A stretch of 64,000 bases of DNA, taken from NCBI GenBank assembly GCA_964275345.1, contig CAXYBK010000003.1, positions 434,001-498,000 of the forward strand, in the 5' to 3' direction. Position 1 is the stretch's first letter, and every line of letters starts with the position of its first letter. Position numbers and translations under genes: made by a program. Below, in pieces: positions 36,521 through 43,490 of the stretch. The stretch is from MED-G78 sp964275345 (lineage in GTDB: Bacteria > Pseudomonadota > Gammaproteobacteria > Magnimaribacterales > D2472). Below the pieces are notes generated by a model, which was not told the DNA's origin, searched no databases, and worked only from the letters and a program-made list of their open reading frames with translations.

Positions 36521-36826
36521 ATGGCTAAAAAATCAATGATCGCAAGAGAAGTCAAAAGAAAAAAGACTGTAGCTAAATATGCTATTAAAAAAGCAGAGTT
36601 AAAGGCTATTTTCTTGAATATGAATGCAACTGATGAGGAGAGGGCCGATGCTTATAAAAAGCTACAGAAGCTTCCTAGAAATGCAAGTGCTTCAAGAGTG
36701 GTAAGAAGATGTTCAATAACTGGAAGACCGCATGCTGTCTATAGAAAATTTGGCCTCAGCCGAATTAAGCTTAGAGAGGCTGCTATGCGAGGCGATATTC
36801 CAGGTTTAGTTAAATCAAGTTGGTAA
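36521..36826 (+). CDS. rpsN: 30S ribosomal protein S14 (zinc-independent form)
   Basis: 30S head protein. It has 101 aa, the long C-minus form typical of proteobacteria, without the four-cysteine zinc site of the short form; only one cysteine (RRCSITGRPH) remains. The C-terminal GLSRIKLREAAMRGDIPGLV and KSSW end is canonical. It is 8 nt after rplE and 4 nt before rpsH. Confidence 0.98.
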   Translation: MAKKSMIAREVKRKKTVAKYAIKKAELKAIFLNMNATDEERADAYKKLQKLPRNASASRVVRRCSITGRPHAVYRKFGLSRIKLREAAMRGDIPGLVKSSW

Positions 36827-36830
36827 TAAT

Positions 36831-37229
36831 ATGAGTTTTCAAGATCCTATATCAGATTGTCTAACAAGAATCCGCAATGGCCTCATGAGAGGAAAAGTTG
36901 AGGTTTCCGCACCTTATTCAAAAGTTAAACATGACTTAGTTAATGTTTTGGTGAATGAGGGCTATTTGAAAAGCTGTAAAAAAGTTGAAGAAGATAATAA
37001 TAAAGCTTCTATTAATATCACTTTAAAATATTTTAATTCTAAACCTGCTATCAAGAACATTAAAAGAATTAGTAAGCCAAGTTTAAGAAGATACTCCGGT
37101 CCTGAAGATTTGAAGCCTGTAAAAAATGGTTTAGGAGCATATATTATTTCAACTAATCAAGGTCTTATGACTGATAAGCAAGCTAAAGCAAAAAATATCG
37201 GAGGAGAAGTCCTTTGTGAGGTATTTTAA
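36831..37229 (+). CDS. rpsH: 30S ribosomal protein S8
   Basis: Organises the central domain of 16S rRNA and is the spc translational repressor in E. coli. It has 132 aa (130 in E. coli), beginning MSFQDPISDCLTRIRNGLMR and ending with GLMTDKQAKAKNIGGEVLCE. Spacing to rplF is 2 nt. Whether it still autoregulates is unclear, because its classical target site is compressed. Confidence 0.98.
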   Translation: MSFQDPISDCLTRIRNGLMRGKVEVSAPYSKVKHDLVNVLVNEGYLKSCKKVEEDNNKASINITLKYFNSKPAIKNIKRISKPSLRRYSGPEDLKPVKNGLGAYIISTNQGLMTDKQAKAKNIGGEVLCEVF

Positions 37230-37231
37230 TT

Positions 37232-37771
37232 ATGTCTAGAGTAGCAAAAAACCCAATAACAATTCCTGATTCAGTCAAAGTGAATATCGAGAATTCTAAT
37301 ATCCAAGTATCAGGCTCAAAAGGCTCATTAGATTTTCAGGTACCTCAATCTGTGTCATTAAAGCAAGAAGAAAATGTTATCACTGTTGAATATGGAGACT
37401 CGCAAGAATCTATTGCTTTGGCAGGAACAACTCGTGCATTAATTAATAATATGGTTATTGGTGTTTCAGAAGGTTTCCAAAAGAAATTGCAATTAGTTGG
37501 TGTTGGATACAGAGCAAAAGCATCTGGAAAATTACTTGAATTAAGTCTTGGATTTTCTCACCCTGTGAAATATCAATTACCAGAAGAGGTTAGTGTTGAA
37601 ACTCCTTCCCAAACAGAAGTCGTTTTGAGTAGCCATAATAAGCAAGCTTTAGGTCAAGCTGCTGCAGAAATAAGAGCATTCAGACCTCCTGAGCCATATA
37701 AAGGTAAGGGTGTTAAATATGCTGATGAAGTTATCAAAAGAAAAGAAGCTAAGAAGGCAGCAGGAGCATAG
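37232..37771 (+). CDS. rplF: 50S ribosomal protein L6
   Basis: Sits at the base of the factor-binding region. It has 179 aa (177 in E. coli), two repeated beta domains, and the C-terminal signature RPPEPYKGKGVKYADEVIKR. The N-terminus MSRVAKNPITIPDSVKVNI is standard. It is 2 nt from both neighbours. Confidence 0.98.
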   Translation: MSRVAKNPITIPDSVKVNIENSNIQVSGSKGSLDFQVPQSVSLKQEENVITVEYGDSQESIALAGTTRALINNMVIGVSEGFQKKLQLVGVGYRAKASGKLLELSLGFSHPVKYQLPEEVSVETPSQTEVVLSSHNKQALGQAAAEIRAFRPPEPYKGKGVKYADEVIKRKEAKKAAGA

Positions 37772-37773
37772 GC

Positions 37774-38121
37774 ATGAGTGAAAAAAATATTTCAAGAATA
37801 AGAAGAGCTAAAAAAACTCGTATGAAAATTAGAGAACAAGAAGCTCCTAGACTTACTGTCTATAGATCTTCGAAGAATTTTTATGTACAGCTGTTTGATA
37901 GCTTAGGATCCAAAGTAATAGCTTCAGCTTCTACTATTGAAAAAGAAGCTAAGTCTAAAAACAATAATTTAGAGAGCGCGAAAGATTTAGGAAAAAAAAT
38001 TGCTGAAAGAGCACTAGAAAATGGTATCAAGAAAGTAGTTTTTGATAGATCTGGTTATAAGTACCATGGTCGCATCAAAGCACTTGCAGATTCTGCCAGA
38101 GAAGCTGGCTTGGAGTTTTAA
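37774..38121 (+). CDS. rplR: 50S ribosomal protein L18
   Basis: Binds 5S rRNA along with L5. It has 115 aa (117 in E. coli). Present are the basic N-terminal arm (ISRIRRAKKTRMKIREQE), the RLTVYRSSKNFYVQLFD segment, and the C-terminal VVFDRSGYKYHGRIKALADS. rpsE starts 6 nt later. Confidence 0.98.
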   Translation: MSEKNISRIRRAKKTRMKIREQEAPRLTVYRSSKNFYVQLFDSLGSKVIASASTIEKEAKSKNNNLESAKDLGKKIAERALENGIKKVVFDRSGYKYHGRIKALADSAREAGLEF

Positions 38122-38127
38122 TTAAAT

Positions 38128-38640
38128 ATGAAACAAGAAAATTTAAATACTGCCGGCCAACAACAGGATGCTCTAGAAGAGAAACTTGTTCAGGTTAATA
38201 GGGTTGCCAAAGTTGTAAAAGGTGGAAGAATTTTTGGTTTTACTGCTCTAACAGTAGTTGGTGATGGTAAGGGCAAAGTTGGATTTGGAAGAGGAAAAGC
38301 TAAAGAAGTTCCAATTGCAATTCAAAAGGCTATGGAAAATGCCCGAAGAAGCATGGTGGATGTTGAGCTAAACAATACAACTCTTTGGTATCCAATTAAA
38401 GCAAAACACAATTCTGCAAACGTATATATGCAGCCTGCATCAGAAGGTACAGGTATTATCGCTGGTGGCGCAATGAGAGCGGTACTAGAGCTTGCAGGTG
38501 TTCAAAACGTTTTAGCTAAATGTTACGGGTCAACAAACCCAGTAAATGTGGTGAGAGCAACAATTAATGCATTAAGTTCTATGGAGTCTCCTAAAACAGT
38601 TGCTTCAAGACGAGGCAAATCATCAGAAGAAGAGCTATGA
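38128..38640 (+). CDS. rpsE: 30S ribosomal protein S5
   Basis: Accuracy-related protein at the mRNA entry. It has 170 aa (167 in E. coli), with a double-stranded-RNA-binding-like N-terminal domain (LVQVNRVAKVVKGGRIFGFT) and the GVQNVLAKCYGSTNPVNVVR segment in the second. The first 17 residues are Gln-rich and variable. It overlaps rpmD by 4 nt (ATGA). Confidence 0.98.
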   Translation: MKQENLNTAGQQQDALEEKLVQVNRVAKVVKGGRIFGFTALTVVGDGKGKVGFGRGKAKEVPIAIQKAMENARRSMVDVELNNTTLWYPIKAKHNSANVYMQPASEGTGIIAGGAMRAVLELAGVQNVLAKCYGSTNPVNVVRATINALSSMESPKTVASRRGKSSEEEL

Positions 38641-38825
38641 GTAAAGAAAAAACATTAAAAATTAAACTTATTAAAAGTGGCATTGGCAGAATGAAGTCTC
38701 ATAAACTTTGTATAAAAGGACTGGGCTTTAAAAAATTAAATCAAACCGTGACAATAGTTGATACACCAAGCAATAGAGGCATGGTAAATAAGATATCAGA
38801 TATGGTTGAGGTAATGGAAAGTTAA
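38637..38825 (+). CDS. rpmD: 50S ribosomal protein L30
   Basis: Small 62-aa protein (59 in E. coli) with the family pattern LIKSGIGRMKSHKLCIKGLG and the conserved L-x3-VxxxDTPSNRGMVNKI. It overlaps the rpsE stop, suggesting translational coupling, and is followed by rplO after 2 nt. Confidence 0.96.
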   Translation: MSKEKTLKIKLIKSGIGRMKSHKLCIKGLGFKKLNQTVTIVDTPSNRGMVNKISDMVEVMES

Positions 38826-38827
38826 AA

Positions 38828-39277
38828 ATGACTGAAGAAATTACAAATAATTTAGCCCTCAATACTTTATCTAACCCTGGAACTGTTCAGAATAGAAAAA
38901 GAGTGGGAAGAGGTATTGGTTCTGGAACTGGTAAAACAGCAGGAAGAGGGCATAAGGGTCAAAAATCAAGATCTGGTGGAAATGTTAGGCCTGGCTTTGA
39001 GGGCGGACAAATGCCTTTACAGCAAAGAGTTCCTAAATTCGGATTTTCTTCGAGAACAAATAATTTACTTAAAGATGTAAATGTAAAACTGTTAGAAGGA
39101 ATGTCAGAAGTTTCCTTACAGACTCTAAAAGAGAAGAAAATCATCAGTAAAAAAATTGAGAAAGTCAAAATATTTGGTAATACAGAATTATCATCAAAAG
39201 TCGAAGTAGTTGGCATTAAAGTTACGAAAGGCGCTAAAGAATCTATCGAAAAAGCTGGAGGGTCCATCAAGGAATAA
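38828..39277 (+). CDS. rplO: 50S ribosomal protein L15
   Basis: Late-assembly protein with a long Gly/Arg-rich N-terminal extension. It has 149 aa (144 in E. coli). The segment KRVGRGIGSGTGKTAGRGHK and GFEGGQMPLQQRVPKFGF are characteristic. secY follows after 3 nt, the normal order. Confidence 0.97.
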   Translation: MTEEITNNLALNTLSNPGTVQNRKRVGRGIGSGTGKTAGRGHKGQKSRSGGNVRPGFEGGQMPLQQRVPKFGFSSRTNNLLKDVNVKLLEGMSEVSLQTLKEKKIISKKIEKVKIFGNTELSSKVEVVGIKVTKGAKESIEKAGGSIKE

Positions 39278-39280
39278 ATA

Positions 39281-40576
39281 ATGGCTGAGCAAGGAAAAGG
39301 TATGAGCGATTTATGGAGAAGATTACGATTTGTATTCGTAGCTATTCTTGTATATCGCCTTGGTACGCATATTCCTATTCCAGGTATTGATCCTGATCGA
39401 TTATCTTCCTTGTTTGAACAAAATCAAGGAACATTGTTAGATATGTTTAACTTGTTTTCTGGTGGGGCTCTGGAGAGGATGAGTATTTTTGCACTTAATG
39501 TGGTGCCTTATATATCTTCTGCAATTATTATGCAGTTATTCTCAAATTCCATACCTTATCTTCAGGAACTAAAGAAAGATGGCCAGGCTGGAAGAAATCA
39601 AATTACTCAGTACACAAGATATGGCACAGTTGTATTAGCTTTTATTCAAGCCTCAGCTTTAGCTGTAACACTAAGTGGAAGTGGTCTTGCTTATACTCCT
39701 GGAGCAGCTTTCTTTGCTTCTGCAGTATTTTCAGTTGTAGCTGGAACAGTATTCTTAATGTGGTTAGGTGAGCAAATTTCTGAAAGAGGTATAGGTAACG
39801 GAATATCACTTATTATTGCTACAAGTATTTTGACAGGTATACCAGGTGCAATTGGCCAAGCGCTTGAACAATCAAGACAAGGTGATTTAAATATATTATT
39901 ACTTCTTGCTATTGCACTTTTAGCTATGGCTGTTATCGCAGTTGTTGTCTTTATTGAAAGAGGTCAAAGAAGAATTACCGTTAATTATGCACAAAGACAG
40001 CAAGGCAGAAAATTAATGCAGGCTCAATCTAGCCACTTACCCTTTAAAGTAAACATGGCAGGTGTAATTCCAGCGATTTTTGCTAGTACATTTTTATTAT
40101 TCCCTGCATCATTAGCATCATGGTTTGGTCAAAGTGAAGGAACTAATTTTTTACAAACAGCCTCACTTGCTCTTACACCAGGACAACCTTTATATATTTT
40201 AGTTTTTTCAGCTCTAATTATTTCATTTTGTTTTATTTGGCTGGCATTAACATTTAATACTAGAGAGGTCTCAGATAATCTTAAAAGATCAGGAGCCTAC
40301 ATAGCAGGCATAAGGCCTGGTGAACAAACTGCTCAATATATTGATAGCGTTCTAGCGCGTTTAACAGTATTTGGAGCCATATATTTAACCTTAATTTGTT
40401 TGCTACCCCTAGCATTAATAAATTTTGCAGGTGTTTCGTTTTATTTTGGAGGAACTTCTGTACTAATTATTGTTGTTGTTTTAATGGATTTTATTGCTCA
40501 AGTTCAATCACATATGATGTCGAGTCAATATTCATCCTTAATGAAAAAAGCTAATTTAAAAAACTATAAAAGATAA
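39281..40576 (+). CDS. secY: preprotein translocase channel SecY
   Basis: Forms the export and insertion pore together with SecE (15.8 kb). It has 431 aa (443 in E. coli) and ten predicted membrane segments. The first is near 17-36 (LRFVFVAILVYRLGTHIPIP); the plug region is rich in Gly and Ser; the cytoplasmic loop RGQRRITVNYAQRQQGRK (about 227-244) is conserved, as is RPGEQTAQYID before the last helices. It is 3 nt after rplO, and rpmJ begins 1 nt after its stop. Confidence 0.98.
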   Translation: MAEQGKGMSDLWRRLRFVFVAILVYRLGTHIPIPGIDPDRLSSLFEQNQGTLLDMFNLFSGGALERMSIFALNVVPYISSAIIMQLFSNSIPYLQELKKDGQAGRNQITQYTRYGTVVLAFIQASALAVTLSGSGLAYTPGAAFFASAVFSVVAGTVFLMWLGEQISERGIGNGISLIIATSILTGIPGAIGQALEQSRQGDLNILLLLAIALLAMAVIAVVVFIERGQRRITVNYAQRQQGRKLMQAQSSHLPFKVNMAGVIPAIFASTFLLFPASLASWFGQSEGTNFLQTASLALTPGQPLYILVFSALIISFCFIWLALTFNTREVSDNLKRSGAYIAGIRPGEQTAQYIDSVLARLTVFGAIYLTLICLLPLALINFAGVSFYFGGTSVLIIVVVLMDFIAQVQSHMMSSQYSSLMKKANLKNYKR

Positions 40577-40577
40577 T

Positions 40578-40694
40578 ATGAAAGTAAGAGCATCTGTAAA
40601 GAAAATATGTAGAAACTGCAAAACAGTTAGACGCAATGGCGTTTTATTTGTTATTTGTAAAACTGACCCTAAACACAAACAAAGGCAAGGATAG
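40578..40694 (+). CDS. rpmJ: 50S ribosomal protein L36 (zinc-ribbon form)
   Basis: A 38-aa protein, the same length as E. coli L36. It begins MKVRASVKKICRNCKTVRRN. The zinc site is intact: C11, C14, C27 and H33, so this is the zinc-containing paralogue. It fits exactly between secY (1-nt gap) and rpsM (3-nt gap). Confidence 0.97.
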   Translation: MKVRASVKKICRNCKTVRRNGVLFVICKTDPKHKQRQG

Positions 40695-40697
40695 ATT

Positions 40698-41054
40698 ATG
40701 GCAAGAATCGCGGGTGTAAATATCCCAGAAAACAAGCATGTTGAGATATCTCTAACTCATGTTTTTGGTATTGGTAGAAAAACAGCTCAAGATATATGTA
40801 TTAGTCTAAAAATAGACTATACAAGAAGAGTTTCTGACTTAACAGAAGATGAAGTTGAAAAAATAAGAACAGCTGTTGGTACCTATGCTGTAGAAGGTGA
40901 CTTAAGAAGAAATATTAGTACAAATATTAAAAGATTAATGGATTTAGGTAGCTACAGAGGAATTAGACATAGAAGAAAGCTTCCTACAAGAGGACAAAGA
41001 ACTAAAACCAATGCAAGAACACGCAAAGGTGCAAAAAAACCAATGAGAGGTTAA
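40698..41054 (+). CDS. rpsM: 30S ribosomal protein S13
   Basis: 30S head protein that bridges to the 50S subunit. Its 118 aa equal the E. coli length, from MARIAGVNIPENKHVEISLT to the basic tail with RGQRTKTNARTRKGAKK. In E. coli a promoter and a pseudoknot recognised by S4 precede rpsM; here rpmJ ends 3 nt before the ATG, so that regulatory leader is absent. Confidence 0.98.
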   Translation: MARIAGVNIPENKHVEISLTHVFGIGRKTAQDICISLKIDYTRRVSDLTEDEVEKIRTAVGTYAVEGDLRRNISTNIKRLMDLGSYRGIRHRRKLPTRGQRTKTNARTRKGAKKPMRG

Positions 41055-41058
41055 TTGA

Positions 41059-41436
41059 ATGGCAGTAAAAGGTAAAAAATCAAAAAAAGTTGTAACTGAA
41101 GGTGTCGCACATATTCAGTCATCTTTTAACAATACTATTGTTACTATCACAGATAAGCAGGGCAACACAGTTTGCTGGGCCACTTCTGGCGGATCTGGCT
41201 TTAAGGGATCAAGAAAAAGTACCCCTTTTGCAGCTCAGATAGCTGCAGAAAAAGCAGGTAGTGCAGCTAAAGAATTTGGAATGATTAATTTAGATGTAAA
41301 AGTAAAAGGGCCAGGTGGAGGAAGAGAATCTGCAATAAGATCTCTTAACGCATGTGGATTAAAAATAAAGAGCATAACTGATGTTACACCTCTTCCTCAT
41401 AATGGATGTAGACCATCCAAAAAGAGAAGGGTTTAA
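41059..41436 (+). CDS. rpsK: 30S ribosomal protein S11
   Basis: Platform protein near the anti-Shine-Dalgarno helix. It has 125 aa (129 in E. coli). HIQSSFNNTIVTITDKQGN, the glycine-rich GPGGGRESAIRSLNACGL, and the invariant C-terminus NGCRPSKKRRV are present. It lies 4 nt after rpsM and 10 nt before rpsD; AAGGAGA for rpsD overlaps its stop region. Confidence 0.98.
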   Translation: MAVKGKKSKKVVTEGVAHIQSSFNNTIVTITDKQGNTVCWATSGGSGFKGSRKSTPFAAQIAAEKAGSAAKEFGMINLDVKVKGPGGGRESAIRSLNACGLKIKSITDVTPLPHNGCRPSKKRRV

Positions 41437-41446
41437 GGAGATTTAA

Positions 41447-42070
41447 ATGGCAAGATATAGAGGACCATCTTTAAGATTATCGAGAAGGGAAGGCACAGAT
41501 CTTTTCCTCAAAAGCGGCGTAAGAGCTATTGAATCCAAATGTAATATGGAGTCACCTCCAGGTGCAGCTCAAGGTGCAAGAAGAGGCAGATTATCTGATT
41601 ACGGATTACAGTTAAGAGAGAAACAAAAAGTCAGAAGAATGTATGGTGTTCTTGAGAAGCAATTTAGAAATTATTATAAAAAAGCTGCATCAACTAAAGG
41701 CAATACTGGTGAAAACTTATTATCTTTATTAGAACAAAGACTTGATAATGTTGTTTATAGACTTGGTTTTGGTTGTACTCGAGCAGAGGCAAGGCAAATG
41801 GTTTCTCATAAAGCATTTACAGTAAATGGTACTACGGTAAATATTCCATCCTACCAAGTTCAAGCAGGCGATGAAATTGCTGTTAGAGAATCTAAAAAAG
41901 GCCATTTAAGAATTCAAGCTGCACTTAAGCTTGCAGCATCCAGAGAAGTCTGTGACTGGGTTGAAGTTGATGACAAGAATTTAAAGGGTGTATTTAGAAA
42001 TGTTCCAGATAGAACAGAGCTAAGTACAGAAATTAATGAAAATTTAATTGTTGAGCTTTACTCTAAATAA
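41447..42070 (+). CDS. rpsD: 30S ribosomal protein S4
   Basis: Primary binder of the 16S 5' domain and, in E. coli, repressor of the alpha operon. It has 207 aa (206 in E. coli). It has the S4 RNA-binding domain (about 97-160; RLDNVVYRLGFGCTRAEARQ) and no four-cysteine zinc finger at the N-terminus. A strong AAGGAG precedes it. With the alpha leader missing, its regulatory role is doubtful here. Confidence 0.98.
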   Translation: MARYRGPSLRLSRREGTDLFLKSGVRAIESKCNMESPPGAAQGARRGRLSDYGLQLREKQKVRRMYGVLEKQFRNYYKKAASTKGNTGENLLSLLEQRLDNVVYRLGFGCTRAEARQMVSHKAFTVNGTTVNIPSYQVQAGDEIAVRESKKGHLRIQAALKLAASREVCDWVEVDDKNLKGVFRNVPDRTELSTEINENLIVELYSK

Positions 42071-42101
42071 CAATATTTTTTAAAAAGAAAAGAGGGAAAT
42101 T

Positions 42102-43067
42102 ATGCAAACATCAGTAATCGACTTATTAGTCCCATCAGATATTCAAGTAGATGATGAAGGAATAAATGTATCCAAGGTAACTCTTGAGCCGCTAGAAAGA
42201 GGCTTTGGTCATACTTTAGGAAATGCTTTAAGAAGAATTTTACTATCATCAATGCCAGGAGCAGCTGTTACAGATGCTACTATCGAAGGCGTTGCTCATG
42301 AATACAGTACTATAGAAGGTGTAAGAGAGGATGTTATTGATATTCTCCTAAACCTAAAAGATCTTCCAGTTAAAATAATTGAAGGAACATCAGCAACATT
42401 AGTTCTTGATATAGCAGGACCTTGTGAAGTATCAGCTTCATCTTTTGAAGTTCCAGGTAATGTAGAGCTTGTAGATGGCGATCATCACATAGCAACTATC
42501 GTTGACAAAGTAACTTTGAAAATGTCAGTTACTGTTAAAACAGGAAGAGGCTATGAGCCTGCAGATTCAAGAGAAGAAGAAGACACTTCAATAGGCGCTT
42601 TAAAAGTAGATGCTTCTTTTAGTCCTGTTAGAAGGGTTGCTTACTCTATAGACAATGCTAGATTTGAGAAAAGAACTGACCTAGACAAATTAATTATAGA
42701 ATTAGAAACAGATGGAACTATTGATCCTAAAATGGCAATTGAACATTGTGCGACTATTCTTCAACAGCAGTTAGCTTCATTCGTGGATTTAGATGCTATT
42801 GCTGAGCAAGAAGCTAAGAAAGATCAGAATGATTTTGATCCTTTACTGTTAAGATCAATCGAAGAGCTTGAGTTAACTGTGAGATCTACAAACTGTCTTA
42901 AAGCTGAAAGTATTTTCCTTATTGGAGATTTAATACATAGATCTGAATTTGATCTATTAAAAACTCCAAATCTTGGAAAGAAATCATTAAATGAAATCAA
43001 AGATGTTCTTGCATCTAAAGGCTTATCACTAGGAATGGTGGTAGAGAACTGGCCTCCATTAGGTTAA
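42102..43067 (+). CDS. rpoA: RNA polymerase alpha subunit
   Basis: Dimerises to start core assembly and contacts activators and UP elements. It has 321 aa (329 in E. coli). The N-terminal domain (about 1-230) includes LEPLERGFGHTLGNALRRIL; the C-terminal domain (about 245-315) includes LELTVRSTNCLKAESI and the TPNLGKKSLNEIKDVLASKG helix-hairpin-helix. AGAGGGA precedes the ATG. The 31-nt gap from rpsD is the second widest in the run and contains no terminator. Confidence 0.98.
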   Translation: MQTSVIDLLVPSDIQVDDEGINVSKVTLEPLERGFGHTLGNALRRILLSSMPGAAVTDATIEGVAHEYSTIEGVREDVIDILLNLKDLPVKIIEGTSATLVLDIAGPCEVSASSFEVPGNVELVDGDHHIATIVDKVTLKMSVTVKTGRGYEPADSREEEDTSIGALKVDASFSPVRRVAYSIDNARFEKRTDLDKLIIELETDGTIDPKMAIEHCATILQQQLASFVDLDAIAEQEAKKDQNDFDPLLLRSIEELELTVRSTNCLKAESIFLIGDLIHRSEFDLLKTPNLGKKSLNEIKDVLASKGLSLGMVVENWPPLG

Positions 43068-43073
43068 TTAAAT

Positions 43074-43490
43074 ATGCGACATAGAAAAGCAGGTAGAAAA
43101 TTAAATAGAAACTCTTCTCATAGAAAGGCTTTGCTTAAGAATCTTTCTATTGCATTGATTGAAAGAGAAATTATCAGAACAACTCTTGCCAAGGCAAAAG
43201 AGTTAAGAATGACAATTGAGCCACTTATAACTATTGGTAAAAAAGATACTGTTGCGAATAGAAGATTGGCTTTTAACAGATTGAGATCGGATGAGGCTGT
43301 TGGTAAGCTTTTTACTTCTGTTGCTGTTAACGCAAAAGATAGAAACGGCGGTTATACAAGAATTATTAAGGCTGGATTTAGACCTGGTGATAAAGCTGAT
43401 ATGGCCTATATAGAGTTAGTTGATAGAATTGAAGATTCTGCTAATGATGAAACATCAGCGCCTGAATTAAAAGAAGATAACGCAGCTTAG
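43074..43490 (+). CDS. rplQ: 50S ribosomal protein L17
   Basis: Tunnel-exit rim protein. It has 138 aa (127 in E. coli); the core starts MRHRKAGRKLNRNSSHRKAL and the extra length is an acidic C-terminal tail (SANDETSAPELKEDNAA). It is the last gene of the S10-spc-alpha run. Its stop overlaps the convergent uvrA stop by 4 bp, leaving no intergenic space for a terminator. Confidence 0.97.
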   Translation: MRHRKAGRKLNRNSSHRKALLKNLSIALIEREIIRTTLAKAKELRMTIEPLITIGKKDTVANRRLAFNRLRSDEAVGKLFTSVAVNAKDRNGGYTRIIKAGFRPGDKADMAYIELVDRIEDSANDETSAPELKEDNAA

